DNA of 64,000 nucleotides from a virus (IMGVR_UViG_3300028800_000001:1-64000); one strand, 5' to 3'; shown: positions 1 through 7,936, counted from the first letter of the stretch. The notes: generated from the sequence alone by a model not told the origin. Translations and numbers: made by a program.

Positions 1-484
1 CGTGCACAAGGCGATGATCTTTTTGCTCCCAACTGTAGTTGCTATGAAACTTTCCATTGGCATGAAAGTACACGTCGTACGTGTAGTTGAGATCATAATT
101 AGGTACAACAAAATCAGGATCAAGCGCACGTAATTGCGTTTCAAAGTAGCCGAGCGCGGCCAGAATAGTGTTGCTGGCACGAGCGTGAGAGTAATTCCAA
201 CGCTCCTTGTCTTTGGGGTGCAGCATTTTGTAGTAGTTCTGCATGAGCTTCCCAAATTGCGTCTCCAGGTAGTTTGAAAACGCATAGGAAAGGTACTCTT
301 CTATGGTTTCTCCGCCAGATTTACCACCTTTGAGCATTAATATTTCTGGATAGTCAGCCATGAATGTTCCCAGGCCGTATTCCTGAATATAGGTCTGTTC
401 TTTTTTGTAGATGATCTTTTGTGAGTCGCGAAAGGTGAGCAGGTATTTGAGCACCATTGGCTCAACTGTGAGTGGTTTCTTCAT
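1..484 (-). CDS. hypothetical protein, 3' part cut off by window edge
   Basis: The N-terminal 161 codons are visible; the gene runs off the left edge. The start ATG at 484 has a GGAGGAAT ribosome site. The protein begins MKKPLTVEPMVLKYLLTF and has no motif I recognise. It is Tyr/Lys-rich and contains two GG turns (KGGKSGGE, about residue 50). It follows the next gene with a 1-nt gap, so it is the last visible member of the 1135-to-1 operon. Confidence 0.8.
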   Translation of the reverse strand, partial: MKKPLTVEPMVLKYLLTFRDSQKIIYKKEQTYIQEYGLGTFMADYPEILMLKGGKSGGETIEEYLSYAFSNYLETQFGKLMQNYYKMLHPKDKERWNYSHARASNTILAALGYFETQLRALDPDFVVPNYDLNYTYDVYFHANGKFHSNYSWEQKDHRLVH

Positions 485-485
485 A

Positions 486-953
486 CTATTCCTCCATCCC
501 CCATTGTGGTCGGTAATCAATGCCAAGCTCGTGCCGTTTGAGCCCAAAGAAAGGGAAATCAAAGAGTGTGAGCTGTAGTTTTGCGATGTCATGATTTTTG
601 CGCATCATGTTTGCGAGCTTCCGTCTGGCCTCGCCATAGCCCAATTGATACTCCTTACTGATATGCCCCTGGCATTTTGTTTCGTTTTCAATGGCGCACG
701 CTGCGCAGTGGGTATAATAGGTTTCGACAAAAAAGTCTCTTTTCCCTGGCATACTTCCACGTTGTATCCAATTGCCAAAAGTCTCGATATAATAGTTGGG
801 AACGGTAATCGTCAGACCGCGCATCCCTGGCGTGTTATCCAGTTCGAACACGCCAAAGCAGGTTTTTTTATCCCACTTGACCAGCCTTGAGGCTCTTGCG
901 TGTTGGAGCGATCCATTCAGCGGAACAACAAGTCCGTCAATACGACTTAACAT
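486..953 (-). CDS. hypothetical protein with Cys/His cluster (155 aa)
   Basis: Not recognised. A run HCAACAIENETKCQGH near residues 83-98 gives three Cys and two His in zinc-ligand spacing, so a small metal-binding site is possible. The start ATG at 953 follows AAAAAGGAGATTTC and overlaps the upstream gene by 7 nt, which suggests coupled translation. Confidence 0.8.
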   Translation of the reverse strand: MLSRIDGLVVPLNGSLQHARASRLVKWDKKTCFGVFELDNTPGMRGLTITVPNYYIETFGNWIQRGSMPGKRDFFVETYYTHCAACAIENETKCQGHISKEYQLGYGEARRKLANMMRKNHDIAKLQLTLFDFPFFGLKRHELGIDYRPQWGMEE

Positions 954-1135
954 GAAATCTCCTTTTTGGAAAACAGAATGCCGGTCGCTTTACTTATTTC
1001 TATCAGCAGGCCGTTAAGTGACACATTACAAAGCTGGAGTGAAGGAAATGCTCCGACAACGGTAGCAAAATAATAGCCAGAAACGTGCTTGAGGGTGATA
1101 AGACAACGCGAAGTGCGAATTGTATATGGGTGCAT
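947..1135 (-). CDS. hypothetical protein (62 aa), first gene after promoter
   Basis: Short hydrophobic protein, unrecognised. It is the first gene downstream of the strong promoter at 1173-1227. GAGGAGAAAACTA lies directly before the ATG. The C terminus overlaps the next gene. Confidence 0.65.
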   Translation of the reverse strand: MHPYTIRTSRCLITLKHVSGYYFATVVGAFPSLQLCNVSLNGLLIEISKATGILFSKKEISC

Positions 1136-1172
1136 TAGTTTTCTCCTCGAATACTATTTTTCTTCTTTAACA

Positions 1173-1227
1173 AGTATACCTGCTCTCCTCTGTTACGTCA
1201 AGAATTAATTCTCTGTATTTTCAGAAA
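1173..1227 (-). promoter_or_regulatory. sigma70-type promoter with conserved upstream element
   Basis: On the minus strand: -35 TTGACG (1201-1196), 17-nt spacer, -10 TATACT (1178-1173). The 26 nt directly upstream of -35 (1227-1202) carry the element TTTCTGAAAATACAGAGAA that recurs at other promoters of this window. It drives the genes from 1135 leftward. Confidence 0.9.
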
Positions 1228-1243
1228 GGAGAGCAAGAAAAAA

Positions 1244-1567
1244 CTACCAGGATACCCAAAAGCGAAATTCGCCAATTCCACCATCATTGGGTGGGAACTC
1301 GTTGACGAAGAGGGTGAGAATTTCTTTTACCCAGGCAGGAGTAACTTCTTCACGGCTCCAGGTATCGAAGTCCATCCTAAAGTAGCAGCCGTTGTGGATT
1401 TCGTTTAATCCAAGTATCCAGTGCCAAAAGTTCTGATATGGACGGCTACGGTCTTCCCACGTCTTGCTATAATTGTCTATATCAATGCTATATTTCTCGT
1501 TTATCCAGGCTTCGCACTCATGATAATCATATGCTGGTTCCTGCTGCTTGGGCTTCGGTTTCTCCAC
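1244..1567 (-). CDS. hypothetical acidic protein (107 aa)
   Basis: Not recognised. Aromatic-rich (many Trp/Tyr), with the pattern FWHWILGLNEIHNG in the middle and FRFWVSW at the C terminus. It overlaps the upstream gene by 41 nt. The recurrent promoter element begins just after its stop codon. Confidence 0.75.
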   Translation of the reverse strand: MEKPKPKQQEPAYDYHECEAWINEKYSIDIDNYSKTWEDRSRPYQNFWHWILGLNEIHNGCYFRMDFDTWSREEVTPAWVKEILTLFVNEFPPNDGGIGEFRFWVSW

Positions 1568-1835
1568 TCGTTTTCTCCTCTCTGTTGCGTAGTACTACTG
1601 CATGCCGATAATCTCCACGTGTGTGAAAGAAACGCTCATGCTCTATCTCAGAATGACGAAACACCATATCGAGCAGATCCCACCAATCGTTCGGGTCGTT
1701 GCTCTCGTATTCTGGCTCTACCTCAACGTACGCGAGCCAATCCAGGTAGTTTGCAATACCATTTTCTATTTCTGGCAGCGAGAAGACGCGTTGGTAATAC
1801 GTGCTCTCGTAGCCAAGTAAGATGTCTCTACTCAT
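1527..1835 (-). CDS. hypothetical protein, tandem paralog of next gene (102 aa)
   Basis: Clearly related to the product of 1836-2117: both have YYxRxFSxPEIxNxIxNYLxW near the N terminus, then a D/E-W segment and (H/Y)xEIE. Function unknown. The long C-terminal overlap with 1244-1567 suggests a read-through extension of the C terminus, since the last ~15 residues (KTSGETEAQAAGTSI) look unstructured. Confidence 0.8.
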   Translation of the reverse strand: MSRDILLGYESTYYQRVFSLPEIENGIANYLDWLAYVEVEPEYESNDPNDWWDLLDMVFRHSEIEHERFFHTRGDYRHAVVLRNREEKTSGETEAQAAGTSI

Positions 1836-2117
1836 CTACAGCTCCTTTGCGCGTGCTTCAATTTGTGTTTCATACTTCTCGGCATTGATCACAACATCGC
1901 GGCTGTAGTTCACTAGCCCCTTGCAGACGATTTGCTGTTCAATTTCAGCGTGGTAGAGGACGGTCTCCAGGTGATATTGCCAGTCTTCTCTGTCGGTTCC
2001 TTCAACTTCAGGCTGCATACCTTCGCGACGATTCCAGGCCAGGTAATTGAGAATAGCGTTATCAATCTCTGGCTCTGAAAATGCTCGTTCGTAGTACTCG
2101 CTATAATAGACGTTCAT
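1836..2117 (-). CDS. hypothetical protein, tandem paralog (93 aa)
   Basis: Paralog of the preceding entry, with shared YYERAFSEPEIDNAILNYLAW and YHAEIEQ patterns. Ends one base before the start of its neighbour. Probably arose by local gene duplication; function unknown. Confidence 0.85.
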   Translation of the reverse strand: MNVYYSEYYERAFSEPEIDNAILNYLAWNRREGMQPEVEGTDREDWQYHLETVLYHAEIEQQIVCKGLVNYSRDVVINAEKYETQIEARAKEL

Positions 2118-2129
2118 GCTGTTCCTTTC

Positions 2130-2348
2130 TTATAAGTAATCTTGTTCCCAGGCAGCGGGTACGCCACCAGATTCGTAGTCTTCTAGTTCTTGTGTTGGAT
2201 CATCGTGTTCATCATCTTGCGCTTCAGAAAACGACCAGGAGATACCTTGCGCCATTCCTTCGTAGATGCCGTTTTGGAGGCACTCGCGTATTTCATCAAG
2301 TGCCTCGTCTATCCCTTGCCAACTCCATCCATCAATAACTAGTTTCAT
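2130..2348 (-). CDS. hypothetical acidic protein (72 aa)
   Basis: Not recognised. Begins MKLVIDGWSWQGIDEALDEI; the C-terminal half is very acidic (DDEHDDPTQELEDYE). AAGGGGAAAGCA precedes the ATG. Confidence 0.75.
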   Translation of the reverse strand: MKLVIDGWSWQGIDEALDEIRECLQNGIYEGMAQGISWSFSEAQDDEHDDPTQELEDYESGGVPAAWEQDYL

Positions 2349-2358
2349 TGCTTTCCCC

Positions 2359-2823
2359 TTATTCGTAGAGATAAAAAGTACAGTCCAGCCGCTTCAGGTT
2401 TCCTGGTTCGGTGAGCAGTTCGCGTATCCCTTGAATGCCTTTACGACTACGCCAGGGCAGACCACCAAGACCGCACCCAAGTTTAGGGAGCGCGACGCTA
2501 GTCAACCCCTCTTGCTTCACAAGTTGCTCTAGTTGCAGAATGCCAGCCATCAGGTATTCATAGGTAGAAGGTTCCTGCCACTCCACTTTGGTTGGAAAGT
2601 TGATCAACCAGGGCTCGCTTTCACGAAACAGAGTCATTGGTAAATTTGGATAAATCCGCATACTGCGGCACTGTTGCCGGTACTCTTCGAACCATGCAGG
2701 ATAGCGTTTGCGCGCCTCGTAGGCCAATCCTGCACCAGCAACACCCCGACAGTTCACCGCAACGGCAATGGCCTGTGCTTCGGTCGTGAAGATGTTTTCT
2801 CCTACTACTTCGATAAAAGGCAT
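2359..2823 (-). CDS. macro domain protein, DarG/TARG1-like ADP-ribosylhydrolase
   Basis: A single macro domain of 154 aa. Seen: VNCRGVAGAGLA at 23-34 (ADP-ribose loop), INFPTKVEW at 74-82 and LPKLGCGLGGLPW at 112-124. NFPTK..W is characteristic of the DarG/TARG1 branch, which removes ADP-ribose from DNA or protein. I start it at the ATG (2823) that overlaps the upstream stop as TAATG, not at an earlier in-frame start. No DarT toxin is visible beside it, so it may act as an orphan antitoxin or a counter-defence enzyme; that role is inferred. Confidence 0.9.
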   Translation of the reverse strand: MPFIEVVGENIFTTEAQAIAVAVNCRGVAGAGLAYEARKRYPAWFEEYRQQCRSMRIYPNLPMTLFRESEPWLINFPTKVEWQEPSTYEYLMAGILQLEQLVKQEGLTSVALPKLGCGLGGLPWRSRKGIQGIRELLTEPGNLKRLDCTFYLYE

Positions 2824-3557
2824 TAAAAATCCTCTTCCTTCCACGCAGCAACCGGCGCGGTGTCTTGTGTGAGCTCTTGCCCACACAGCAGCGCCCAATA
2901 GAGCGCATCTTGCAACAATTTTTCTCCCAGACTTTGTTGGCTATACGCCTTTTTCCAGGCAAGGCTATATTTACCCCTTATTTTTTGTAGGTAAACGTGA
3001 AGATCACCAGACTGAAAATGGTAATTCTTACCGTTAGCAACGTGCGCTGCAAGTTCACGCACATACTGATCGCTAAAGGGCATGGGATATTTTTCTACAG
3101 GGCTCGTTGCGTTACGTGCAATCATGCGCTCTAGCTCTTTGCGGTGTGCGCTCAAAAATTCGTAAAGGGTTGCAATATCAGCAACAGGGAAGAAATCACC
3201 ATCCAGGTATGCCTGATGCTCTCCTTTTTCAAAGAAGAAAGCGATGGCATCTTCGTCACGGCTAAGCACTTTTCCAGGCGGAACAAAGAGCTTACTATCA
3301 CGGGGAAACGCAACGAGAAGCCCAAGAGTGGTTGCCCAGGTGTCCAGGTAGAGTAAGAGCGTTTGCATTTCCTCCAGGCCGTACCAGCAATCTCTGAGCA
3401 TTATCCCATAGCGCAAATCGTCATTGAGCACGAGCGAAACGAAGCCATGTTCTGTAAGGGTAATATCTCCCTGTTCTCCGGCCTGTTTCTCTGCCTGCTC
3501 TTGTGAGAGGCCGTACCAGCGCAACTCTTCTATTCTGGTGAACTTTTCATCCATCAT
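2823..3557 (-). CDS. hypothetical protein (244 aa)
   Basis: Not recognised. Begins MMDEKFTRIEELRWYGLSQEQAEKQ-like; the middle is hydrophobic and aromatic (LLLYLDTWATTLGLLVAFP). It is coupled by TAATG to the macro domain gene and by ATGA to 3554-3748. Constant pairing with the macro gene would be worth testing; DarT motifs are not visible. Confidence 0.85.
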   Translation of the reverse strand: MMDEKFTRIEELRWYGLSQEQAEKQAGEQGDITLTEHGFVSLVLNDDLRYGIMLRDCWYGLEEMQTLLLYLDTWATTLGLLVAFPRDSKLFVPPGKVLSRDEDAIAFFFEKGEHQAYLDGDFFPVADIATLYEFLSAHRKELERMIARNATSPVEKYPMPFSDQYVRELAAHVANGKNYHFQSGDLHVYLQKIRGKYSLAWKKAYSQQSLGEKLLQDALYWALLCGQELTQDTAPVAAWKEEDF

Positions 3558-3748
3558 TCTTTTCCTCCAATGTGTACTACAAGCGTCTCTTCTTGTAGTG
3601 CTTTGTAATTCCAGCAGCGCTCATCTAAAGTGGCGCGTACATACGCGTTTATCTCTTCTTGCGTCATCGGGTGCGGAAGGCGCACAATACAGCGCTGCTC
3701 TAGCGTTGCCTGTACCGTGACACAAATCTCAATTGGGGTAGTCTTCAT
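3554..3748 (-). CDS. hypothetical protein (64 aa)
   Basis: Unrecognised small protein beginning MKTTPIEICVTVQATLEQRC. Start overlaps the upstream stop by 4 nt and its own stop overlaps the next start (ATGA), so it is translated as part of a coupled run. Confidence 0.75.
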   Translation of the reverse strand: MKTTPIEICVTVQATLEQRCIVRLPHPMTQEEINAYVRATLDERCWNYKALQEETLVVHIGGKE

Positions 3749-3933
3749 ACACTTCCTCGCTTTAAGAGCTCTTGAAAGGTTACGCTTCCATCGCTCAGCG
3801 CTTCGAAACGTTCTTGCAAGACTCCAGCGCGTTCCAAAAACACGATTTGATATTCTGAGTCGCTGCCACAGGCACTTTGTAATCGTTCTAAAGCAGTCAA
3901 CAAGGTATAAATCTCTTCTTGTGTGAACTTCAT
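3745..3933 (-). CDS. hypothetical protein (62 aa)
   Basis: Unrecognised, predicted mostly helical (EEIYTLLTALERLQSAC). AAGAAAGAAAAAACT precedes ATG. ATGA overlap with 3554-3748. Confidence 0.75.
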   Translation of the reverse strand: MKFTQEEIYTLLTALERLQSACGSDSEYQIVFLERAGVLQERFEALSDGSVTFQELLKRGSV

Positions 3934-3949
3934 AGTTTTTTCTTTCTTG

Positions 3950-4276
3950 TTATCGATAGCGATAAGTAAATTCTTCAGGATAGTTTTTCATACGGGCCAA
4001 AAATGATTTTGCTTCGCCAAGATCGGTGAAGACCTCTTGCTCACGATGGGCAAATACCAGATAAGCATTCTGCGTATCAAGGTAATCCATGCTGAGATCC
4101 TGTGAGCCAGGAAGCACCTGGGCAAGTTGGAACTCGCTCTGATGAGCGTAAGGATAGGTAACTTCTAAGATGCCGAAGAGACTTTTGCGAATCTTTTTAG
4201 TCAGGCGTACTCTCGCTCGTACAAACTTGAGTCCATAAGCTTCACCGCGTGGATTGTAAAAGGTTTCAAAACGCAT
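3950..4276 (-). CDS. hypothetical protein (108 aa)
   Basis: Unrecognised. Basic N-terminal half (RARVRLTKKIRKS), then a mixed alpha/beta pattern ending YPEEFTYRYR. The start is preceded by AGGAGTAAAC and lies 2 nt after the upstream stop. Confidence 0.8.
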   Translation of the reverse strand: MRFETFYNPRGEAYGLKFVRARVRLTKKIRKSLFGILEVTYPYAHQSEFQLAQVLPGSQDLSMDYLDTQNAYLVFAHREQEVFTDLGEAKSFLARMKNYPEEFTYRYR

Positions 4277-4278
4277 GT

Positions 4279-5046
4279 TTACTCCTCCTGGTATTTTTCG
4301 CTAAGACGTTCAAATTCCTCTGCGGTAAAGTCAAAGGTTTCTTGCCAGTTTGTCAGTAATTCACTGGTGATCTTATGGACGGTTTGTAGCGCCTCCACTT
4401 TGTTAACCGATACTTTTCCCGTTTGATAGGCGCTGGCCTGTATCTCTATGTCACCCCAGTATTCACGGAGCGAAGTACTTGCCAGTGCCTTTTCCTGGTA
4501 TAGTTCGTAACAGGCGCGCTGCTCTTCATCTGCGCTGTGTGCCGCTTCCTCTTGCCACTGTGTTGCCAGCGCATCAAGTAAGGTACGCGTATGCGTCTCT
4601 ATACAATTTTTGCAGGCAAATTGTTTGAACTCGTTTTCTGCTTTGAGAGCAAATTCTCCCGTGAGCGCACGTCCACCGCAAATCCCGCAAGTAATGATGT
4701 AGGGCTCGATAAGCTCTGCGCAACAGGCATCGCAATAGGCTCCATCCTCAAAACTGCCATCATCAAGAAAGACCGAAATGGGTCCGTCATGATCGCGTGG
4801 GACAATGCTTTTAAGGATTTTGACGTTTTCGTCAAAGATGATCTCGTCATCATCATCACGATCATAGTCGTCAAAGTAGGCATATTTCTCTCGACGCGGC
4901 CAGCGCTCCATCATTGGTGCGTTGTCTGAGCCATGATAGTCAGGCCCATTGAGAAGATAGCTAATCTCTTCGGATGTGAGTCCTGTACATGCTGTTTGTG
5001 CGCAGTAGGTACCCGCGCACATAATCAGGCCAGCAATGCTATACAA
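4279..5046 (-). CDS. zinc-ribbon-containing hypothetical protein (255 aa)
   Basis: Two CxxC pairs (CDACC and CGICGG, around residues 127-145) and a third FACKNC near 163 suggest a treble zinc-binding segment in the middle of the protein; the flanks are acidic. Translation probably starts at TTG 5046, with GGAGACACCCA upstream inside the end of the previous gene (8-nt overlap). Function unknown. Confidence 0.8.
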   Translation of the reverse strand: MYSIAGLIMCAGTYCAQTACTGLTSEEISYLLNGPDYHGSDNAPMMERWPRREKYAYFDDYDRDDDDEIIFDENVKILKSIVPRDHDGPISVFLDDGSFEDGAYCDACCAELIEPYIITCGICGGRALTGEFALKAENEFKQFACKNCIETHTRTLLDALATQWQEEAAHSADEEQRACYELYQEKALASTSLREYWGDIEIQASAYQTGKVSVNKVEALQTVHKITSELLTNWQETFDFTAEEFERLSEKYQEE

Positions 5047-5449
5047 TGGGTGTCTCCTTCATGGTGCTCAGCACTCGCTGGTCGGCATAAAACTCGAAGG
5101 GAAACCAGATAGCGCTTTTCATGTTGATCTCGAAGAGGTCATAAAGTTTTTGATTGAGGACACTCAGGTAGCTGCTTGCGGCTTTTAACGCGATTGAACC
5201 TGTTTCTCCGGTACGTATAAAGCAGGCATACCTTGAGTACCCCCTCTCTTCCCGATAGATGAAGGCAACGGTATAAGAATCAAGCATGGTGCAAGCAACG
5301 TTTACTGCACTTTTTCCGAGCGCTACACTCATTGGACTCAAGGGAACGCTTTGTCCCAGGTTTCTTTGTAGAATAGGTAACAGCTTTGCAGGGATTTCAA
5401 TCCCTTCTCGGTAGGCTTCGTCCAGAATAGTCTGGTAAAGGTCACGCAC
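5039..5449 (-). CDS. hypothetical protein, paralog of 6048-6515 (136 aa)
   Basis: Shares a full-length pattern with the product of 6048-6515: LYxxxLxEAxxRGI..P.L..LLQ..L, an Asn/Ala-rich middle, then Y(T/S)(V/L)xFIxxxxGY and a C-terminal WxPxxFxxxxRxL. Function unknown. AGGAGAAAAATC precedes the ATG. Confidence 0.85.
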   Translation of the reverse strand: MRDLYQTILDEAYREGIEIPAKLLPILQRNLGQSVPLSPMSVALGKSAVNVACTMLDSYTVAFIYREERGYSRYACFIRTGETGSIALKAASSYLSVLNQKLYDLFEINMKSAIWFPFEFYADQRVLSTMKETPIV

Positions 5450-5492
5450 GATTTTTCTCCTTTCTAGAGAAATGTAAAAAACTGACGAAATG

Positions 5493-5810
5493 TTACACGG
5501 TTTCCATCAGTTCGTGGATACGCATTGCGATAACATGAATGTGAACAAAAGGAAATTCTTCAACAAAGATTTTGTTGATTTTGGCGTACGCGCCTGCAAC
5601 CGGCCCTTCCGCAGGCATTGGACACGTCATACCAACGATGCCTTGTGCTAAGCGACACTGAATAGAAGTGATTTCGTTCGCATTAGAACTCAGTTGCGCG
5701 ATACGCAACAGAAACCCGACCGCTTCCTCACTCAGGGGATGATAATCTTCATGCCTGGGCAGGTGTTCAGGGGAACCATAGGGGTGTTCACAGGCGATAA
5801 CATAATTCAT
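5493..5810 (-). CDS. hypothetical protein (105 aa)
   Basis: Unrecognised. His/Pro-rich start (CEHPYGSPEHLPRHEDYHP) then a helical segment. AAAGGAGTACAGCT gives a strong ribosome site. Confidence 0.8.
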   Translation of the reverse strand: MNYVIACEHPYGSPEHLPRHEDYHPLSEEAVGFLLRIAQLSSNANEITSIQCRLAQGIVGMTCPMPAEGPVAGAYAKINKIFVEEFPFVHIHVIAMRIHELMETV

Positions 5811-5822
5811 AGCTGTACTCCT

Positions 5823-6035
5823 TTATGCAATTGAGATGAGATAAACCTCGCTCCAAAAGATGATTGCGGCAACAATCCAGACGATAAGTAAGAATATCCA
5901 TTGCCCATCAGCAAAATGGAGTTGGCGAACATCTTTTGAAAAAGCAGCTCCAATACTCGTGAATAAGATACCAACAAAGAAGATGCCTGCGAATGGAAAA
6001 GGGATAATTAAGATTATGCGTAAAAAATCTATCAC
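5823..6035 (-). CDS. small two-pass membrane protein (70 aa)
   Basis: Two hydrophobic segments (about residues 4-30 and 47-68) separated by a short polar loop. GTG start at 6035 with AAGGAACAACACT upstream. Inner-membrane location inferred; role unknown. Confidence 0.8.
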   Translation of the reverse strand: MIDFLRIILIIPFPFAGIFFVGILFTSIGAAFSKDVRQLHFADGQWIFLLIVWIVAAIIFWSEVYLISIA

Positions 6036-6047
6036 AGTGTTGTTCCT

Positions 6048-6515
6048 TTACTCTATCGTGTTGGCACCATAATTGACGGTGTATTTTTGTAAGCGGCGAA
6101 GCAGCCGTTTGTTCTGACAAAAATCGGCTGGATACCAACGCAGAGCATCTTTGCTGGTTTGATAGTATTCTTGCAGTTTTCGCTCGACTACATCTTCGTC
6201 ACGATTGGGAAGTGAAAACTTGAGCGCACCTGCGGCATTGATTCCAAGAACGCTATAGCAGAGCCAGTAGCCTTGATAATCGTCAATGAAGACGAGCGAA
6301 TATTCATTGATTGCGGTATAGGCCATAATAATGTTGCTCTGCGCCAGCGCTTGCGTAAGGGTCAGCGGTGCAAAGTTGGTATGCGTGCTCAGGTATTTTT
6401 GGAGTAATGCATTGAGATCAGGGGTAACCTTTATACCGCGAGCCTCTGCTTCGAGCAAAAAAGCAGTATAAAGCGCGTTATCGCCACCATCCGTTTTGAA
6501 TAGTTTTTCAATCAT
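6048..6515 (-). CDS. hypothetical protein, paralog of 5039-5449 (155 aa)
   Basis: Same architecture as the 5039-5449 product, with an extra N-terminal ~14 residues. The pair flanks two unrelated small genes, so the duplication is local but not strictly tandem. ATGA overlap with the upstream gene. Confidence 0.85.
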   Translation of the reverse strand: MIEKLFKTDGGDNALYTAFLLEAEARGIKVTPDLNALLQKYLSTHTNFAPLTLTQALAQSNIIMAYTAINEYSLVFIDDYQGYWLCYSVLGINAAGALKFSLPNRDEDVVERKLQEYYQTSKDALRWYPADFCQNKRLLRRLQKYTVNYGANTIE

Positions 6516-6868
6516 TCGCTTCCTCCTTGCAGAAGCTTCGTCAGTTCCTCAATTTCTGCGATACAGTCTTGGAGTCCAGAAGCAAGGCTTTGAAAGCGCA
6601 GGTTCACCACATTTGGGAAGCGGGTCATACACGGTGTGCATACGAGATTGACGCCATGATAGCCGAGTGAGCCATCTTCCCAGTGATCTACGGACTCCAC
6701 CACAAAAAGATCGTGCTCTTCACCGCAATAGCAGCAGCAATTTGCAGCGTAGGGAGCCCAACCGGCAAGATAGCGCCCATAAATATGATCGTCTAAACAG
6801 ACAATTCCATGTTTCCAGGCGCGGTAAATTGGTGTTTCAGTGCCACCACGTTTTGAGGTTGCGTTCAT
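6512..6868 (-). CDS. zinc-finger-like hypothetical protein (118 aa)
   Basis: NCCCYCGEEHD near residues 43-53 and CTPCMTRF near 77-84 form a CxxC...CxxC pair, suggesting one zinc-bound module. Otherwise unrecognised. AAGAGGAAAAC precedes the ATG. Confidence 0.8.
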   Translation of the reverse strand: MNATSKRGGTETPIYRAWKHGIVCLDDHIYGRYLAGWAPYAANCCCYCGEEHDLFVVESVDHWEDGSLGYHGVNLVCTPCMTRFPNVVNLRFQSLASGLQDCIAEIEELTKLLQGGSE

Positions 6869-6885
6869 GTTTTCCTCTTTCTTTT

Positions 6886-7230
6886 CTAGATTGCAGTATG
6901 GAGGTAAAGACCATACGACCTATGATAGTTGTCCCATCCAAGAAACCAGCCATGATAGTATTCACGAAGATCTCGTAGAATGTGTTCTTTTTGTCGCTGT
7001 GTGTGACAGCGTAGTAAGCGTTTCCCTAAAGGATCAGCGCATGTTTTTTCTGGCAGAAGACCAAAGCATTTAGAATCTTCTTCGCGTTCAATCTTCCATC
7101 CTGGCAAAAAATCGCGCACAATCCTGCGGATATCCTCAAAGTTGGCTTGGAATGCGGGGTCAGTGTAGAGGCGATAATCGGTTTCTAAGGCTCCGATAAA
7201 AGTTGCCGCGCAGGCAAGTTCTCCCTTCAT
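6886..7230 (-). CDS. hypothetical protein (114 aa)
   Basis: Unrecognised. An earlier GTG at 7257 is in frame but lies upstream of the transcription start expected from the -10 box at 7266-7261, so ATG 7230 (AAAGGA upstream) is preferred. Ends LREYYHGWFLGWDNYHRS-like, aromatic. Confidence 0.75.
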   Translation of the reverse strand: MKGELACAATFIGALETDYRLYTDPAFQANFEDIRRIVRDFLPGWKIEREEDSKCFGLLPEKTCADPLGKRLLRCHTQRQKEHILRDLREYYHGWFLGWDNYHRSYGLYLHTAI

Positions 7231-7260
7231 AAAAGTAAAATTCCTTTCTTGTTTCACCTA

Positions 7261-7315
7261 AGTATAGAGTGACAAGAAAGGAAAGTCAAGAATTATTTCT
7301 CTGTATTTTCAGAAA
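7261..7315 (-). promoter_or_regulatory. sigma70-type promoter with conserved upstream element
   Basis: -35 TTGACT (7289-7284), 17-nt spacer, -10 TATACT (7266-7261). Upstream 26 nt (7315-7290) contain TTTCTGAAAATACAGAGAA, here overlapping the last codons (SENTEK) of the preceding gene. Drives 7230 leftward. Confidence 0.9.
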
Positions 7316-7490
7316 TTGCGCGGTAACAGAGCACGACCGCATAGATGAACAGGGAAGCCATACATACGATTTTCGCTGCCATTTCTGGCAGACCAATCAG
7401 GGCAAGGACGATAAAAAGAAGAAAACAAACAACTACACCAATAACAAGCCTTAAAGCAAAAGTAAACTCTTTCTTATATGCCTGGATCAA
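7293..7490 (-). CDS. small two-pass membrane protein, TTG start (65 aa)
   Basis: I place the start at TTG 7490: GGAGGAACCAAAAC lies directly upstream and the TTG overlaps the previous stop as TTGA. This gives LIQAYKKEF followed by two membrane segments (roughly residues 11-33 and 38-57). The longer ATG version at 7565 would overlap the upstream gene by 79 nt and is unlikely. Confidence 0.75.
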   Translation of the reverse strand: MIQAYKKEFTFALRLVIGVVVCFLLFIVLALIGLPEMAAKIVCMASLFIYAVVLCYRAISENTEK

Positions 7491-7936
7491 AGTTTTGGTT
7501 CCTCCAACTGTATTGTGCGCCGAATGACATCCCAATTGTGCACTTCGCTGTGCTCTAGGAGCCAATCAAGCTGCTTAGAACTCAAAGATGTCCCTTGCAT
7601 GGTTGACTCCACTTTGTTGTCGCCGCTGACACCGGCATAATACTCGTTTTCACGATACGGAAAGCCCTCTTGAAAGAGCTCACCCAACTTGTGTGGGTTT
7701 CCGTTGGCTTCAACGAGCAACAAATAATAGATCTCAAATTCCGCTTTCGGGTTGAAATCTAGGATCACTTCTTTGACCGCATCTTGCAGCTCGTGCATTG
7801 GCTTATTCTTTGCCAGCCGCATACAAGCAAGTAAGATCTTGCCAGGAGAAGTATGGTAGCGTGACGCAAGCGCACGTATTTCGTAAAGTTGTTCCATATC
7901 ACGAAGTGTGAAGCTTATTTCTGGCCGCTGTTCCAC
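7487..7936 (-). CDS. hypothetical protein, shares N-terminal module with 62750-63484 (149 aa)
   Basis: GTG start at 7936 with GAGGTGAC upstream. The N-terminal module LxxxYxxSxGxxLLACxxxxK, followed by an amphipathic region, matches the start of the 244-aa protein at 62750-63484, so the two are paralogs over about 60 residues. Function unknown. Confidence 0.8.
   Translation of the reverse strand: MEQRPEISFTLRDMEQLYEIRALASRYHTSPGKILLACMRLAKNKPMHELQDAVKEVILDFNPKAEFEIYYLLLVEANGNPHKLGELFQEGFPYRENEYYAGVSGDNKVESTMQGTSLSSKQLDWLLEHSEVHNWDVIRRTIQLEEPKL

Noticed and set aside
4591-4929. Plus-strand ORF of 112 codons
   Set aside because: Complement of the acidic, zinc-knuckle gene at 4279-5046; no ribosome site and no independent signal.
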